Translations under genes and position numbers: made by a program
Shown: in pieces, positions 48,201 through 59,138 of the stretch
Numbering within the stretch: position 1 is the first letter of the stretch
Layout of the letters: each line of letters opens with the position of its first letter
DNA from: Oxytricha trifallax
Taxonomy: Eukaryota > Ciliophora > Spirotrichea > Sporadotrichida > Oxytrichidae
Length of the DNA stretch: 64,000 bases
Direction: 5' to 3'
Assembly (NCBI GenBank): GCA_000711775.1
Contig: ARYC01000171.1
Span: 1-64,000 of the forward strand
The notes under the pieces: generated by a model
Database searches by the model: none
What the model saw: only the letters and a program-made list of their open reading frames with translations
What the model was told of the DNA's origin: nothing

Positions 48201-50559
48201 ATGGTAGAATCTTTGAAAAAATTGAAAACTAAGAAAGTTTCCACATAAGTACCTGCTTAAGAAATAAAATGTATTCCTATGGTTTAAATACCAGAATAAA
48301 TTTCACATATTATGTCTGCATCTGACTTTGCCGCAAATAGGACAACAATTCTGATAAACTCATTGAATACCGATAGACATAAAAGAGATAAATGTGATTA
48401 TTCTTTTATATTATTTTTTAGAATTTTTAATTAATTATCAAATTCTCAGTCTTACGTAAATTAACATATTACTTATTTAATTTTTATTATTATTGCAAAG
48501 CCAAAAGAATAGCAGAGCCAGATTACGAAAAGCAAAAAGATAAAGAATTTGGAAATTTAAAATTTTATATGAGTGGCTTCACTTCAGGAAAGATGCGTAT
48601 CGATGATTTTGAGAGGCTTTTGAATATGGGGTATACAAGAACAGGAAATTATTTTTATCACAGAAATCTTATAACATCATGCTGCGAAGTATACTAATAT
48701 CGAGTTGACTCTACTAAATTTCAGATGAATTCTCAGCAAAAAAGAGTCATGAAAAGATTCTATAAGTAAACTTTAAAGTAAAAATAATTAGAAATTAATT
48801 TAATAATAAATACGATTTTTATTAGATTAGTTTTATTTACTTTTTGGTAAGGATGCATTTTAAGAGAGACCTAGCACAGCTTAAAGATAAAAAATGCAAG
48901 AACCCGAAAATCAATATTTACAGAAAATAAAAATTCAAATAATTAACTAACTTAAATTTTTGTAGCATGATTAGCAGTAATTGATTTTACCCAAACTTAG
49001 AGTTTATATCAATAAGAAGTTAGTTTTAATATGTTTGTTTTTTAAATAAAAAAAAGCTCCCAAACAATTTATCAATCTAAATTTTTAAGTTAGTTTGCTT
49101 ATGCAGCAATCTACCTAAACTTCTATCTTTAGCAAACGTAGATCAATAATTAGTCACCAATTTATAAAATAATCTAACAAGAATATATTTAGCAGAAGGT
49201 TTCAAAATGGAATATACTCAAGATTACATGAATCTGTTTAAGTCACTATAAGAAATGCAAATACTATTTCCAGATGAATTTATAGAAAGCAAAATAGATA
49301 AATAGATTATGAGTGGTACTAAGACATCTGGATTTTTTAATTAGACTGCTAAAAGTGGAGGTTTTGGGGCAAGCTAAAATGAATTTAATTTAGATGATGA
49401 AGACGAAGATATCGAGGAAGAAATATATGGATAAGAGACTGTCGATATGTCAGGGATTGAGGAAGTTAAGCATGAAGTTGATAGCAAGAAATATAATGAA
49501 AAATCAAAAAATTATTTTACAAATTACGTCAAGCCATATTTGCCTTTCAACGAAGAGCAAGTTTTACATATTTCATTAAATTTATTGTGTAAAGAGGATA
49601 AAGTATAAAATTAAAATTAATTTAAGTTAAGCCAAAGCACGTTTATACAATAAGTTTACATAAGCCAAAGTTCACTTAAGAACTAATGAACTTAAGTGTC
49701 AGATATGAAAAAGCAGTACATAAAAGGGAGCAAGATTAAAATAATGTGTAGATATATCTTTGTGACATTCCAACTTACAACCCTTAAAACTAGGCTGAAG
49801 CTTAATTTCCATCGTATCCTGATACAATGAAGCTAGATAGACATCGAGAATTTAAAGAAGAGGGAGAATGTGTAAATCCTGGACCTGGTTCATATCACAT
49901 GTATCATAGAATTGATGGCAGATTGGTGGCAGTTGGAGTAATAGATATATGCCCTTCTTAAGTAGTCAACAGTGCTTATTTTATGTGGGATCTATGATTT
50001 ATTTGTATTTTTAATAAATCCAGACTTTAAGTTCCTAAATCTAGGCACAGTAGGTGCGCTAATAGAATTGGAATACATGCGTATGCTTAGAATGAAGTAC
50101 AAGTTAACAAACCTAAAATGGTATCATTTAGGAGAACTGAACATAAATTGCCCCAAAGTTAATTACAAACTAAATTATCAGCCAGGCTACGTAATTTGCC
50201 CTTATACAAAGAAACTTGTGGATTATGAATTAGCCAAGCCTAAAATGTTAGAAATCCAGAATATGTCGATGACTCAAAAGAAAGCTCAACTTGAAAAAAT
50301 CAAGCTTAATCCTGACCCTCTTTCCAAACCCCCCTTTGATATGATAATCGATGAAGATTAGTTAGATCTGGTATACATGCAGAAAGTGCATAATCAAGGA
50401 AGTAAAGAAGAGCAGAGTATCTCAAATATATTTACTAATTAAAAGGGAATTGAGTTAAATATAGTAAACAGCTTGATTTGCCTATTGAAAGCAGTTGGTT
50501 TTACCATATACAGTAGTTTTGTTTATGAATATAAATCAGCAGCAGAAGAAGAAAGTTGA
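48201..50559 (+). CDS. ATE1: Arginyl-tRNA-protein transferase, copy A
   Basis: Transfers Arg from Arg-tRNA to N-terminal Asp/Glu (or oxidised Cys) of proteins, feeding the Arg/N-degron pathway. The N-terminal domain shows CDYC (after IES removal), then MRIDDFERLLNMGYTRTG and SCCEVYQYRV, the conserved Cys motif region. The C-terminal GNAT-like domain shows PGPGSYHMYHRIDGRLVAVGVIDI, YFMWDPDFKFLNLG after removal of a 28-bp IES, and CPKVNYKLNYQPGYVICPYT. The middle (48800-49650) is lengthened by acidic low-complexity sequence and includes AT-rich inserts near 48790-49150 not fully resolved. Start MVESLKKLKTKKVSTQ, stop TGA 50557-50559. A paralogue follows 168 bp downstream. Confidence 0.9.
48397..48488 (+). 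other. IES in ATE1 copy A, pointer ATTATT, 92 bp
   Basis: ATTATT at 48397 and 48489. The join completes the CDYCKAKRIAEP zinc/cluster-ligand motif. Confidence 0.82.
49990..50017 (+). other. IES in ATE1 copy A, pointer ATC, 28 bp
   Basis: ATC at 49990 and 50018. Excision removes a TGA and joins AYFMWDPDFKFLNLG. Confidence 0.75.
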
Positions 50560-50726
50560 ATTAAAAATTAGTTTTACATTCAAAGATAAATTAATGATTA
50601 AATTTCTTTATCATTTTATTTCCAATTAATCTCTAAATAGTCCAGAATAAGGTTTTTGCTTTAGAATTTAGGAATTTAATTATAATTTTTTGACAGATAA
50701 AATTCAATTTAAAGAAAATCCTTTAA

Positions 50727-53194
50727 ATGGAAGGCTCTTAATCTAACTCACAATCCTAAAATAAAGTTAACCAATAATAGTAAAACTTCGATTCAGATTA
50801 CTATGATGAGGAAGATTATCAAATGAGCGATACTCACTAATCTTAATAGACTTCAGCTCCATACCTCACTCAACTAAGAACTCTTGAACCCCCAAAGATC
50901 ATTGAGAATAAAACCTCAATTCTCCTCTCAAAAACTCATGACTCATCTAAGGGAGGCTCGGAATGTTCTTACTGCTGTGGTTTTAGGGAAACTTATAGCG
51001 GCGAGAAGCTCGAAGGACTTAAGTCATATAAGCAGGGATTTTCAAGCATGAAGATGAGATATGACGACTTTGAGGAATTGCTGAATAAGGGGTATTCTAG
51101 AAGTGGCACTTACTTTTATTAAAGAAATTTCAAGAATTCTTGTTGCGAAACCTTTTAATATCGTGTGGATGCCATGAAATTCAAGCCATCTGATTCTCAA
51201 ATTACATTTTTTAAAAAGATTTTGGAATGTACTGCTTGTTTTATTAATTTATCTTAAAATTCTCAAAGAAAAGCAGTTAGAAAATTTCACAAATATATCA
51301 ATTACGGTTCTATACATGGTAAACCTCCAGCGAAACAATAGTAGGAAGAACAAAAATAAAAACTAAATAAAAATCTTCAAAATGAAAAACTTTAATCCCT
51401 TCAAGAGCCTGAAGAAGAAATAATTTAATCAATTCATAATTTCATCAAAGATATTCATCTAGAATCATAATTATTGAATCAATAATAAATTGATAAATTA
51501 CAATAGGTTAAGACTAACTATAACAAGAAAATTAAAAGTATATCGTCTAATGCTTTGCATATAATTAAGTTAGGAAAAGAGTAGTATGATAAGATTCTTT
51601 ATATAATTAACAGCAAGTTTGATGGTTAAAGTATAATAAATACTGTAAAACAACTATTTAAATGTATTAATTTTACAGGCGATTACTAAATTGTGAAAAT
51701 AGAGAATGGTTTTATAAACTTCTATAAGAAACTTGATAAAAATTTAGAGAAGAATCCCTCTTAAATAAATTAAATTATAATACTTTTTCTTAAATAGATA
51801 AAAGTTCACTTCAAGAAGAATTCAAAGTGCCAGTATAAAAACAAATAAAACCCCTAAAAACTAAACTTATTAAAGAATAAAAGTAAAATATAAACGGTTA
51901 AAATTATTAAGAATAAAACTACAAACCATACCCCCCAAATCACTATAAACATTACTGTATAGAGTATGATACAACCAACGACCCCCCAGAAGATCACATT
52001 CCTGTGCACAACTATACCATCGAGATTAAGCATGCTTTATATACAGAGGAATTTTTCGATCTCTATTTTAAGTATGAGAAGGCGATCCACAAAAAAGATA
52101 GAGATCCAGATGGTTTAAAACGATTTTTGTGTAATTCTCCAATCTACTATCCAGTTAGAGACGCTCACATGGCTTTCACAGAGAGTTAAATTGACTATAA
52201 AACTATAGACTAGCTGTTTAGACCTGAGAATATAGATCTAGGGGTGTACCCTGGCTATGGATCTTATCACATGTATCATAGAATAGATGGGAAATTAGTG
52301 GCTGTAAATGTAATAGATATACTAAATGAGGTATTCGTGAGTGCCTACTGTATTTATGATCCTGACATGAGCTTTCTCAGGCTTGGGGTTGTGACTGCAA
52401 TCAGAGAACTAGAATATTTCAGAATGATTAAGGAAAGGTATAATCCCAATTTGAAATGGTATCAATTAGGGGAGATGGTAATCACCTGCCCTAAAGTAAA
52501 CTATAAACTTAATTATAAACCAGGATATGTCATTTGCCCTAGAACTAAGGAACTTGTACCAATAGAGAAATCATAGTTTTATATTCATTTATTATTATCA
52601 GAAATGTGTTGACACGATTAACATGATAGCAAAGATGTCTATTGATGAGAAAATGCAATTACCTTATATTTAATTGGTGGAATACAGAGGAGAAGGTCCC
52701 CTTGAAAATGAATTACTTCCAGCTATTTTTGGGAAGGTCTTGCTATCTTTTCCTTTTGTTTATGAAAACACAAAGAAACTGAATATTTCAATGCTAAGCT
52801 ATAATTATAATCTTGAAGTTTAACTATTAATTTTTTTAAATAATAATCAGGATAGGAACTTATGAAAAATGCTCTATCTGAGATGCTGGTTCATGTGGGC
52901 ATTAAACTATTCTCATAATTTATGTTTGAACTTAAATACCCACCAGAAGATCCAAACGAAAAAAAGAAAGAAGAAGAGAAGCAGAATTCCTAGTCACACT
53001 AGGATTAACAAAAAGATCATTAAGAGAAGAATTAGAACTCAGATTAAGAAATGTCAAGTAATAACAATGATGTTGAAGGTGGTCAATAATAATAGCAGTA
53101 GTAATAAGATTAGGATATGAAGGACTTGAGTTAGGAAGTCGATGATATTTCATAAATAAATAATAGCAATAGAGATACTAGAGATACTATGTGA
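50727..53194 (+). CDS. ATE1: Arginyl-tRNA-protein transferase, copy B
   Basis: Tandem paralogue of the preceding gene with the same domain order. From MEGSQSNSQSQNKVNQ, a Gln/acidic leader precedes SECSYCCGFRET, MRYDDFEELLNKGYSRSG and NSCCETFQYRVD. The C-terminal domain has GYGSYHMYHRIDGKLVAVNV, YCIYDPDMSFLRLGV and CPKVNYKLNYKPGYVICP. A Gln-rich, acidic tail ends at TGA 53192-53194. An insert between the halves (about 51190-51260, then Lys/Gln-rich coding to 51930) and smaller ones near 52580-52860 contain IESs I did not resolve. Copy B keeps the Cys motifs and the GNAT core, so both copies look functional; different leaders suggest different localisation or substrates. Confidence 0.88.
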
Positions 53195-53438
53195 GAAATG
53201 AAGCAGTTTAAATCTCTAATAATACTGTTTTTGGATTATAATTAATTTCCTAATTTATGAAAAATAATCAACTCATCTTAATCTGTAGTACTTTTGTAAA
53301 AAAAACAAAACAAAATTATTAATGTTAATAAACTTTTCTAAAAATATTCTGAATTATTTCATTCTAACTTTTTATATGTACCTGTTAATACATTGAAATT
53401 ATTCTTTGCTCTTTGGGATGATCTATGAAAGTTAATCT

Positions 53439-55978
53439 TCATATTTAATAAATTATAGATCTATTATATAACTCTAGTAAATTATTCTTTTTTTATTTAA
53501 TGTCGTTAAGCTTTGGCATAAGATCCTCATAAGAAACTCCAGAATTCTTGTTGCCGATTTTAAGCGACTCTCTATTTTGAATGTTGTGATCAATAAATTC
53601 ATGACCTCTGCCTTGATCTGTGGTAGGTGCCATAGACAGATATTTGTAAGATTTTTCCATGTCGTTTAATGCATGATTTTAAATGGTTTAGTACCTATCT
53701 TAACCAGGAATCTTTTTCTGAATAGAAATATCTTAATCTTGCTGATGTCTCATGTAAGTGTTTTGATCTTTCATTGAGAGAGGAGCTGCTTAAGAATTTA
53801 TTCCAGCCATAGATTTGTCTCCATGAATTATACTCTCTGCGTTTTATTGAAGTGAACTTCTTAGAAGAGATTGTTTTGATGGGTCATGTCTAAGGGAGGC
53901 ACCTAAAGCATCCCCATTTTAGCTGGGAGGTTGGGAATCGTATTACTATTAATTTCTATCAATCATATCAGATTGCAGCTAGTTTCTGAATCTAAAAATT
54001 TATTTAAATATATTAAGATAGTTTACTTACTCTTAAGGAATTATATTGTAATCAATACCAGAAACCTGAGATTAATTTGTATTATAATCGTTTCCTAATC
54101 GGTTAACGTGCACGGTGTGAAACTACTCAGTCCAGTATATGAGGCAACTTCTCCTTGGACAGATGAAATTGGATCGCCAAAAGTCAAAGTATGAAATTCT
54201 GATTATCTTTATCTGGCTGGCTTAACTCCCAGTATTAATTTCTGTACAGCATTCAATAATAATAATAATAATCATTTCCTTGCTTAGATCTTGACTCAAG
54301 TTTCTATCTATCAGTTTCGTAATTATTTTGCATTCCATAATCCCTCATGTATTCAGGGAGTTCAATTTTTTAATTCTATATTTATGGAGCTGCCTGCTAC
54401 TGCAAATATATATATGTTCTAACCGAGATACCCCTCCCCACCCTCTAAACCGAGATACCCCTCCCCATACCCCCTCCCCACCCCCTACCTATTTTAAAAT
54501 TTAATAATATAATATAATAATTTATAAAATCTTTTATAAATGAGAATTTTAAAAATTATTGATTTAATAATTATTTTTATTTATAATTAAAGTTTAATAA
54601 TTTTAATTATATTTAAATTAATAACAATGATTAATTTTTAAAATTCTCATTTATAAAAGATTTTATAAATTATTATAATTATTTTATTATAAAATAGGTT
54701 GGGGGTGGGGAGGGGGGTATGGGGAGGGGTATCTCGGTTAAGGGTGGGGAGGGGTATCTCGGTTAGAACATATATTTATTATTTATGATACTTTAATTAA
54801 ATATAATTAACTCATTTTTATTTTGATAATAATCTCTCTTGTAATCAGTCAATCTACTAAGTTAAGGTGAACTTTCTCTAACCATCTTTTCGATTCTATC
54901 TTTGTCCATTTTATCAACATTTTCTTAGTACCTTCGTTGATTTTACTTATCCATTTACTTCTAATAGTCGTTCACGAAGTTATAATTCTACTAGTAGTTT
55001 GTCTTGAAACTAGATGCCAAATTGCCAACTCCTGCATATCCACTGAGACCCCCACTGATATCTGCATGCCCTCTAAACATAAGATTTGTATCAATAGCTA
55101 ATGGTTTAGCCAATTACAAAGTTTTTATGTTATCACTGCGCAGAGGTGAGTAATTTGCTGTGTATGAAGTTTAAAATTAGGGGTTAAATGGCTTGGTAAT
55201 GGTTTAAGGAACGTTAAGTTAAGCGAATCTATGTTATGAAGTAGTACCGAGAGTGTTTTTATTCAAAGTTTAAGCAGTGGATAAGTGAGCTTAACTTTAA
55301 TCATGTTATAGTTTCTGTTAATTTAGAATGTCAGTAGATTCATTTTTATAGGTCTTCAAATTCCCACTTGTGTTACCCGCAAAAGTGCCTTAAGGTATGT
55401 TAATTCCATAATGTTTAGGCCTTGCTCCAGTTATATCGTCGGTTCTAAGCAATCTCTATTCATATGATTTAAAGTGTTCAGGACCACTACCTTAGCCTAT
55501 CTCTAAACCTCCCTAGAGTTATCTATAACCTGCTGGTAAAAACTGATTAGCATTCTAAATAGAAAAAACTTTACTTCTAGAATCTTATCTTACATTAGTT
55601 AAGGATTATCCCAAGTTGAGTTTATGAGTCTACTCATATTAATCAAATTGAGCTTGCTCTTTTTACAAAAGAACGTCTGGTCTAGCTCCAGTGTACTATA
55701 AATTGATTGAAGTTATTTTGTGAAGTTAATGCGGAAATATCCAAGCCATTCTTTATTAATAAAGTGCTAACTTACCCCTACTAATCTCCTTGGAACTGCA
55801 CCCTCGATATCGTCCACATTCATGGTATCTCTTGCCCCTCTAAGACTAGATCTTAAACCATCGTATCCTCCTGGAATCCCAGTTAAACTCTAAAGTTAGC
55901 AAGATAAATATTTAAAAGATGAGTTACAGCTGATTGATTGGCATAAGACCTTTTAATTCCACCGTATGGTTAACTCAT
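53439..55978 (-). CDS. Unrecognised Gln/Asn/Tyr-rich protein interrupted by a C/G-armed palindrome
   Basis: The ATG at 55978 begins MSQPYGGIKRSYANQSAV. Coding sequence on minus is protein-like at 54870-55560 (SGYAGVGNLASSFKTNYQQN) and 53440-54400 (IELPEYMRDYGMQNN; RESLKIGNKNSGVSYEDLMP), ending with TGA at 53439-53441. Inserts near 55870-55920, 55560-55620, 54000-54030 and 54230-54260 look like introns or IESs, and 54400-54830 is an IES holding a palindromic element. The protein is polar, with many Gln, Asn, Tyr, Gly and Arg residues, possibly disordered. No family is recognised. Confidence 0.6.
54405..54774. mobile_element. Palindromic element with C/G-rich arms
   Basis: The left arm TGTTCTAACCGAGATACCCC and onward (CTCCCC runs) is mirrored at the right (GGGGTATCTCGGTTAGAACA). 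Each arm carries two tandem copies of an AACCGAGATACCCCTCCCC unit, and the C-runs on one side face G-runs on the other. The inner parts of the arms (about 54510-54690) are extremely AT-rich and also largely self-complementary. No ORF. It sits in an insert within the coding region of the minus-strand gene 53439-55978. The G-rich strand has runs of 4-6 G able to form quadruplexes. Confidence 0.85.
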
Positions 55979-56202
55979 TTTTATTCTGAACTTTTTACTT
56001 TTATTAATTTATATATCTTTACCTGTACTGAAACTTAACAAAGACATTCGTTTTGAAATTCAAATTAATAAATTTTATATGATAAAGAAATTGCAGATTA
56101 AAAGAAAAAGATAAAGATAAATTTTATAAAAATTGTGACACAATAATTACCTCAAATTTAATTATTACATTTGATAATAAACTATTCATTATCAATATAT
56201 AA

Positions 56203-58200
56203 ATGAAAAAAATTAACTCAGAAGCATCTCAAAAGAATATATTTTCAAGAGTTTTTGGGGGATTAAGCTCACTTTAGGGCAGAAGACAATTGTCATAAGA
56301 TATAAGTAAGTTTATCAATAAAAATGTAAACTAATTTTATTCTTATTTCAGTTTGTCTTTTCAATATTTTGATTATTTATTCAAACTTATAGATTAAAAT
56401 ATAATCTTAAGATTTTTCACTGTGAGATATGTCGTAGGAGCTTCACTACTTTTCTATGGTTATTACTTTTTCAAATTCCAGAGATAGAGTTAGGCCTCTC
56501 AATATAGAGTAAGCATTGCAATTAAAATAATTCTTCTTCTTTTATTATATTTGCTCCATGATTTAATTTATGCAAAAATATGACAATCCTTTGAATGATT
56601 GGTTCTAACGAATTGCTATAGTTTGCAATGACAAGAAAAATGAGTTAATTTACTGGCTTTGTTATGAACATGCCCTTGCCACCTTATCTTAGAGTCTACA
56701 TTTTTAAGGGATTTGGTGCTTTATATGGAGTGAATTTCGATGAAATTAAAGTGGAAGACATAAATCAATTTAGAACTTTCAATTAGTTCTTCACAAGAGA
56801 ATTGAAAGAAGGCGTAAGGTAGATTCAAAACGAGACTGATTTGAAGACTATGTGTTCTCCTGTTGATGGTAGAGTGCTCTCTTTTGGTACAGTAGATACA
56901 ATTAAGACCACTATGGACTGTATCAAAGGTCACGACTATCGAGTTGACGAGTTCTTGTTCGGTGTAAAAGACCCAAAAAATATCAAAGATGATCCAAAGC
57001 TGCTATCAAAAGTGAAACAATAAACTACTGTATTAGACGCTATAATCTAGGGTGCTGACCAAAGAGGAAATAAAATCATGTATCTTGTGATTTACCTAGC
57101 ACCAGGGGACTATCATAGATACCACTCCCCATCTCATTTTATAGCAAATTATAGAAGACACATTGTTGGCTATCTGGAACCTGTAATGCCAAAGTATCTA
57201 GAAAATCACAAAGACGTATTGAAGGAAAACGAGAGAGTGAATTTGTTAGGAGAATGGACTCATGGTCTCTTCGCTATAAGTTTTGTTGGAGCTTTAAATG
57301 TAGGTTCCATTAAAGTTAATTTTGACGAGGAACTTAAAACTAATGTATTGCTTTATAAGTAATTTGACTTAAATTTTTAACAATTTTAACTTGCATTTTC
57401 TTTAAATTTTTTGGCAATAAAGAACCCATAATTACCATATATGATTGACAAAAATTACTCAACACTTTAAGCTTCTCAAAATCTACTAACTATTCCATAG
57501 AGAAATAAATTAGCGTAGTAAAGTGACGCAACCCAGTCTCTTGATAAATCAGATGATTTGTATTCCATAGCTAAATATCTGAATGAATTTGACATAAAAG
57601 ACATTGTTGATATCAGCAAGAAGGAAACGACTTTCTAATATAGCGTATAAAAAGAGGGCGAGCTTCAATACAACTTTTTAATATTTCTTTTAAAAGTTGT
57701 GTTGTTTTTCAATGTTTACCCTGCTATAATGAAATATTTCGATTGTATCTATATTGATTTAATCTACTAAAATAAACTTACTTAATGGATTTAAAGAAAA
57801 ATCAGGGATGGTTGCCTAAGATTAAGAAACCAAAGAATTGCTAAGCAAATTGGAAATATCTAACAATAATCCCTTGTAAACTGCTAAAAAATATACGATT
57901 ACTCCAAATGGAGTGGTATTAAGAAAGGGTGAAGAAATCGGTATGTTTGAGATGGGATCTACAGTTGCAATTTACTTAAATTAATAATCTAATTTAAATT
58001 TTTATAAAAGCTTAATTTTATGTCTAATTCAAATCACCATAAATTTTCATAAAATATATTTCAAAAGATTTGGGGAATGATATTCGAATGTCCTTAGGAT
58101 TATGAATTGAATTTGAAGTCAGGGGAGAAAGTTATACTAGGTCAGGAAATCTTAAGTTAGAGAGTCGATACTCCTTCATCAGATAAATTATATTAAAAAT
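56203..58200 (+). CDS. PSD: Phosphatidylserine decarboxylase, copy A
   Basis: Converts phosphatidylserine to phosphatidylethanolamine in mitochondrial or endomembranes; the enzyme self-cleaves at a Gly-Ser-Thr site to make a pyruvoyl cofactor. From MKKINSEASQKNIFSRVFGG, a 46-nt intron (56306-56351) and an AT-rich insert precede a membrane segment (VGASLLFYGYYFF). The catalytic part shows MCSPVDGRVLSFG (Asp of the triad), YHRYHSP (His), NERVNLLGEW, FVGALNVGSIKVNF and EMGSTVA (self-cleavage Ser). AT-rich inserts near 56510-56640, 57370-57440, 57670-57790 and 57970-58090 are IESs or introns. The C-terminal coding ends around 58190 (LGQEILSQRVDTPSSDKLYQ); the exact stop is uncertain. All triad positions are present. 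Confidence 0.88.
56306..56351 (+). other. 46-nt intron in PSD copy A
   Basis: GTAAGT..TTTCAG directly after LSQDI. Confidence 0.65.
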
Positions 58201-59138
58201 ACATTTTTAATTAACAATAAAACTATATATTTATACATAATCAGATGTCGGAAGTGCCACTCCTAATACCCCTTGAAAATTAAGATTTTAATTACAATAA
58301 TTTTGTATTTTATTTCTAAATTTCCATTAAATTTCATTTCATTTAGAAATTCTAAATTTGAATTTGATTTTTATATATAATTATCATCAGAGAGAATATG
58401 ATTGATTTATTTTGAAAACAATATAAGTTCTGATTATATATTAACGTAATATGTTTATTATGCTGTTTGAGTATTATTTAAAATAATATAATCTATCTTA
58501 TTATTATTTATAAAGTGAATACTATGATATTAATCTAATAATTTTCCTTAAAAAATTGATCATATTTTTTACTCATCCCAATAAGTTCAAAAAAATATGA
58601 ATTACATTTGTAAAGAATTGGTTCTAGTGTGATTTGGTATGAAGATTGATTTGTTTAAAATTGGTTTGAGCTTAAACATCTTATATATTTGATTTATAGC
58701 AATGTAATAATCTTTATTTCAAAAAAGTCAATACATCTTAGTCATATTATTGTAAAATTTATTGAATATTTCCAAAATATCTTAATATTTTATGTGTGAG
58801 TATTTCCTTATTAAACCAAGAGAATCTACTCAATTTACACAATTTACATTAAATTGACGAATATAAATTGTGAGGGATGATGCCTCATGAATCTGATATA
58901 TTTATAATCATAAAAGATATTTAATTTGTTCAGTTATAACGAATCATAAAAGTATTTTATATTCAGTTTTTTAAATATTTAAAAAAAAGTTTTTAAAGTA
59001 TTAATCTCCAATATTAATAAATACATATATATTTTTGAATGGTTTGTGAACTGATAAGTTATATAAATATGATATAATGAACAATTTAATTATTATTTGT
59101 TAATAATATTTGAAGAGAGCGAGTGAAGTTTATTTCAC
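58201..59138. other. AT-rich spacer
   Basis: No ORF or clear repeat. It separates PSD copy A from the fusion gene. Confidence 0.6.

Noticed and set aside
52869..53120. 83-codon Lys/Arg-rich plus-strand ORF
   Set aside because: Out of frame with the Gln/acidic tail of ATE1 copy B, which runs to TGA at 53192-53194.
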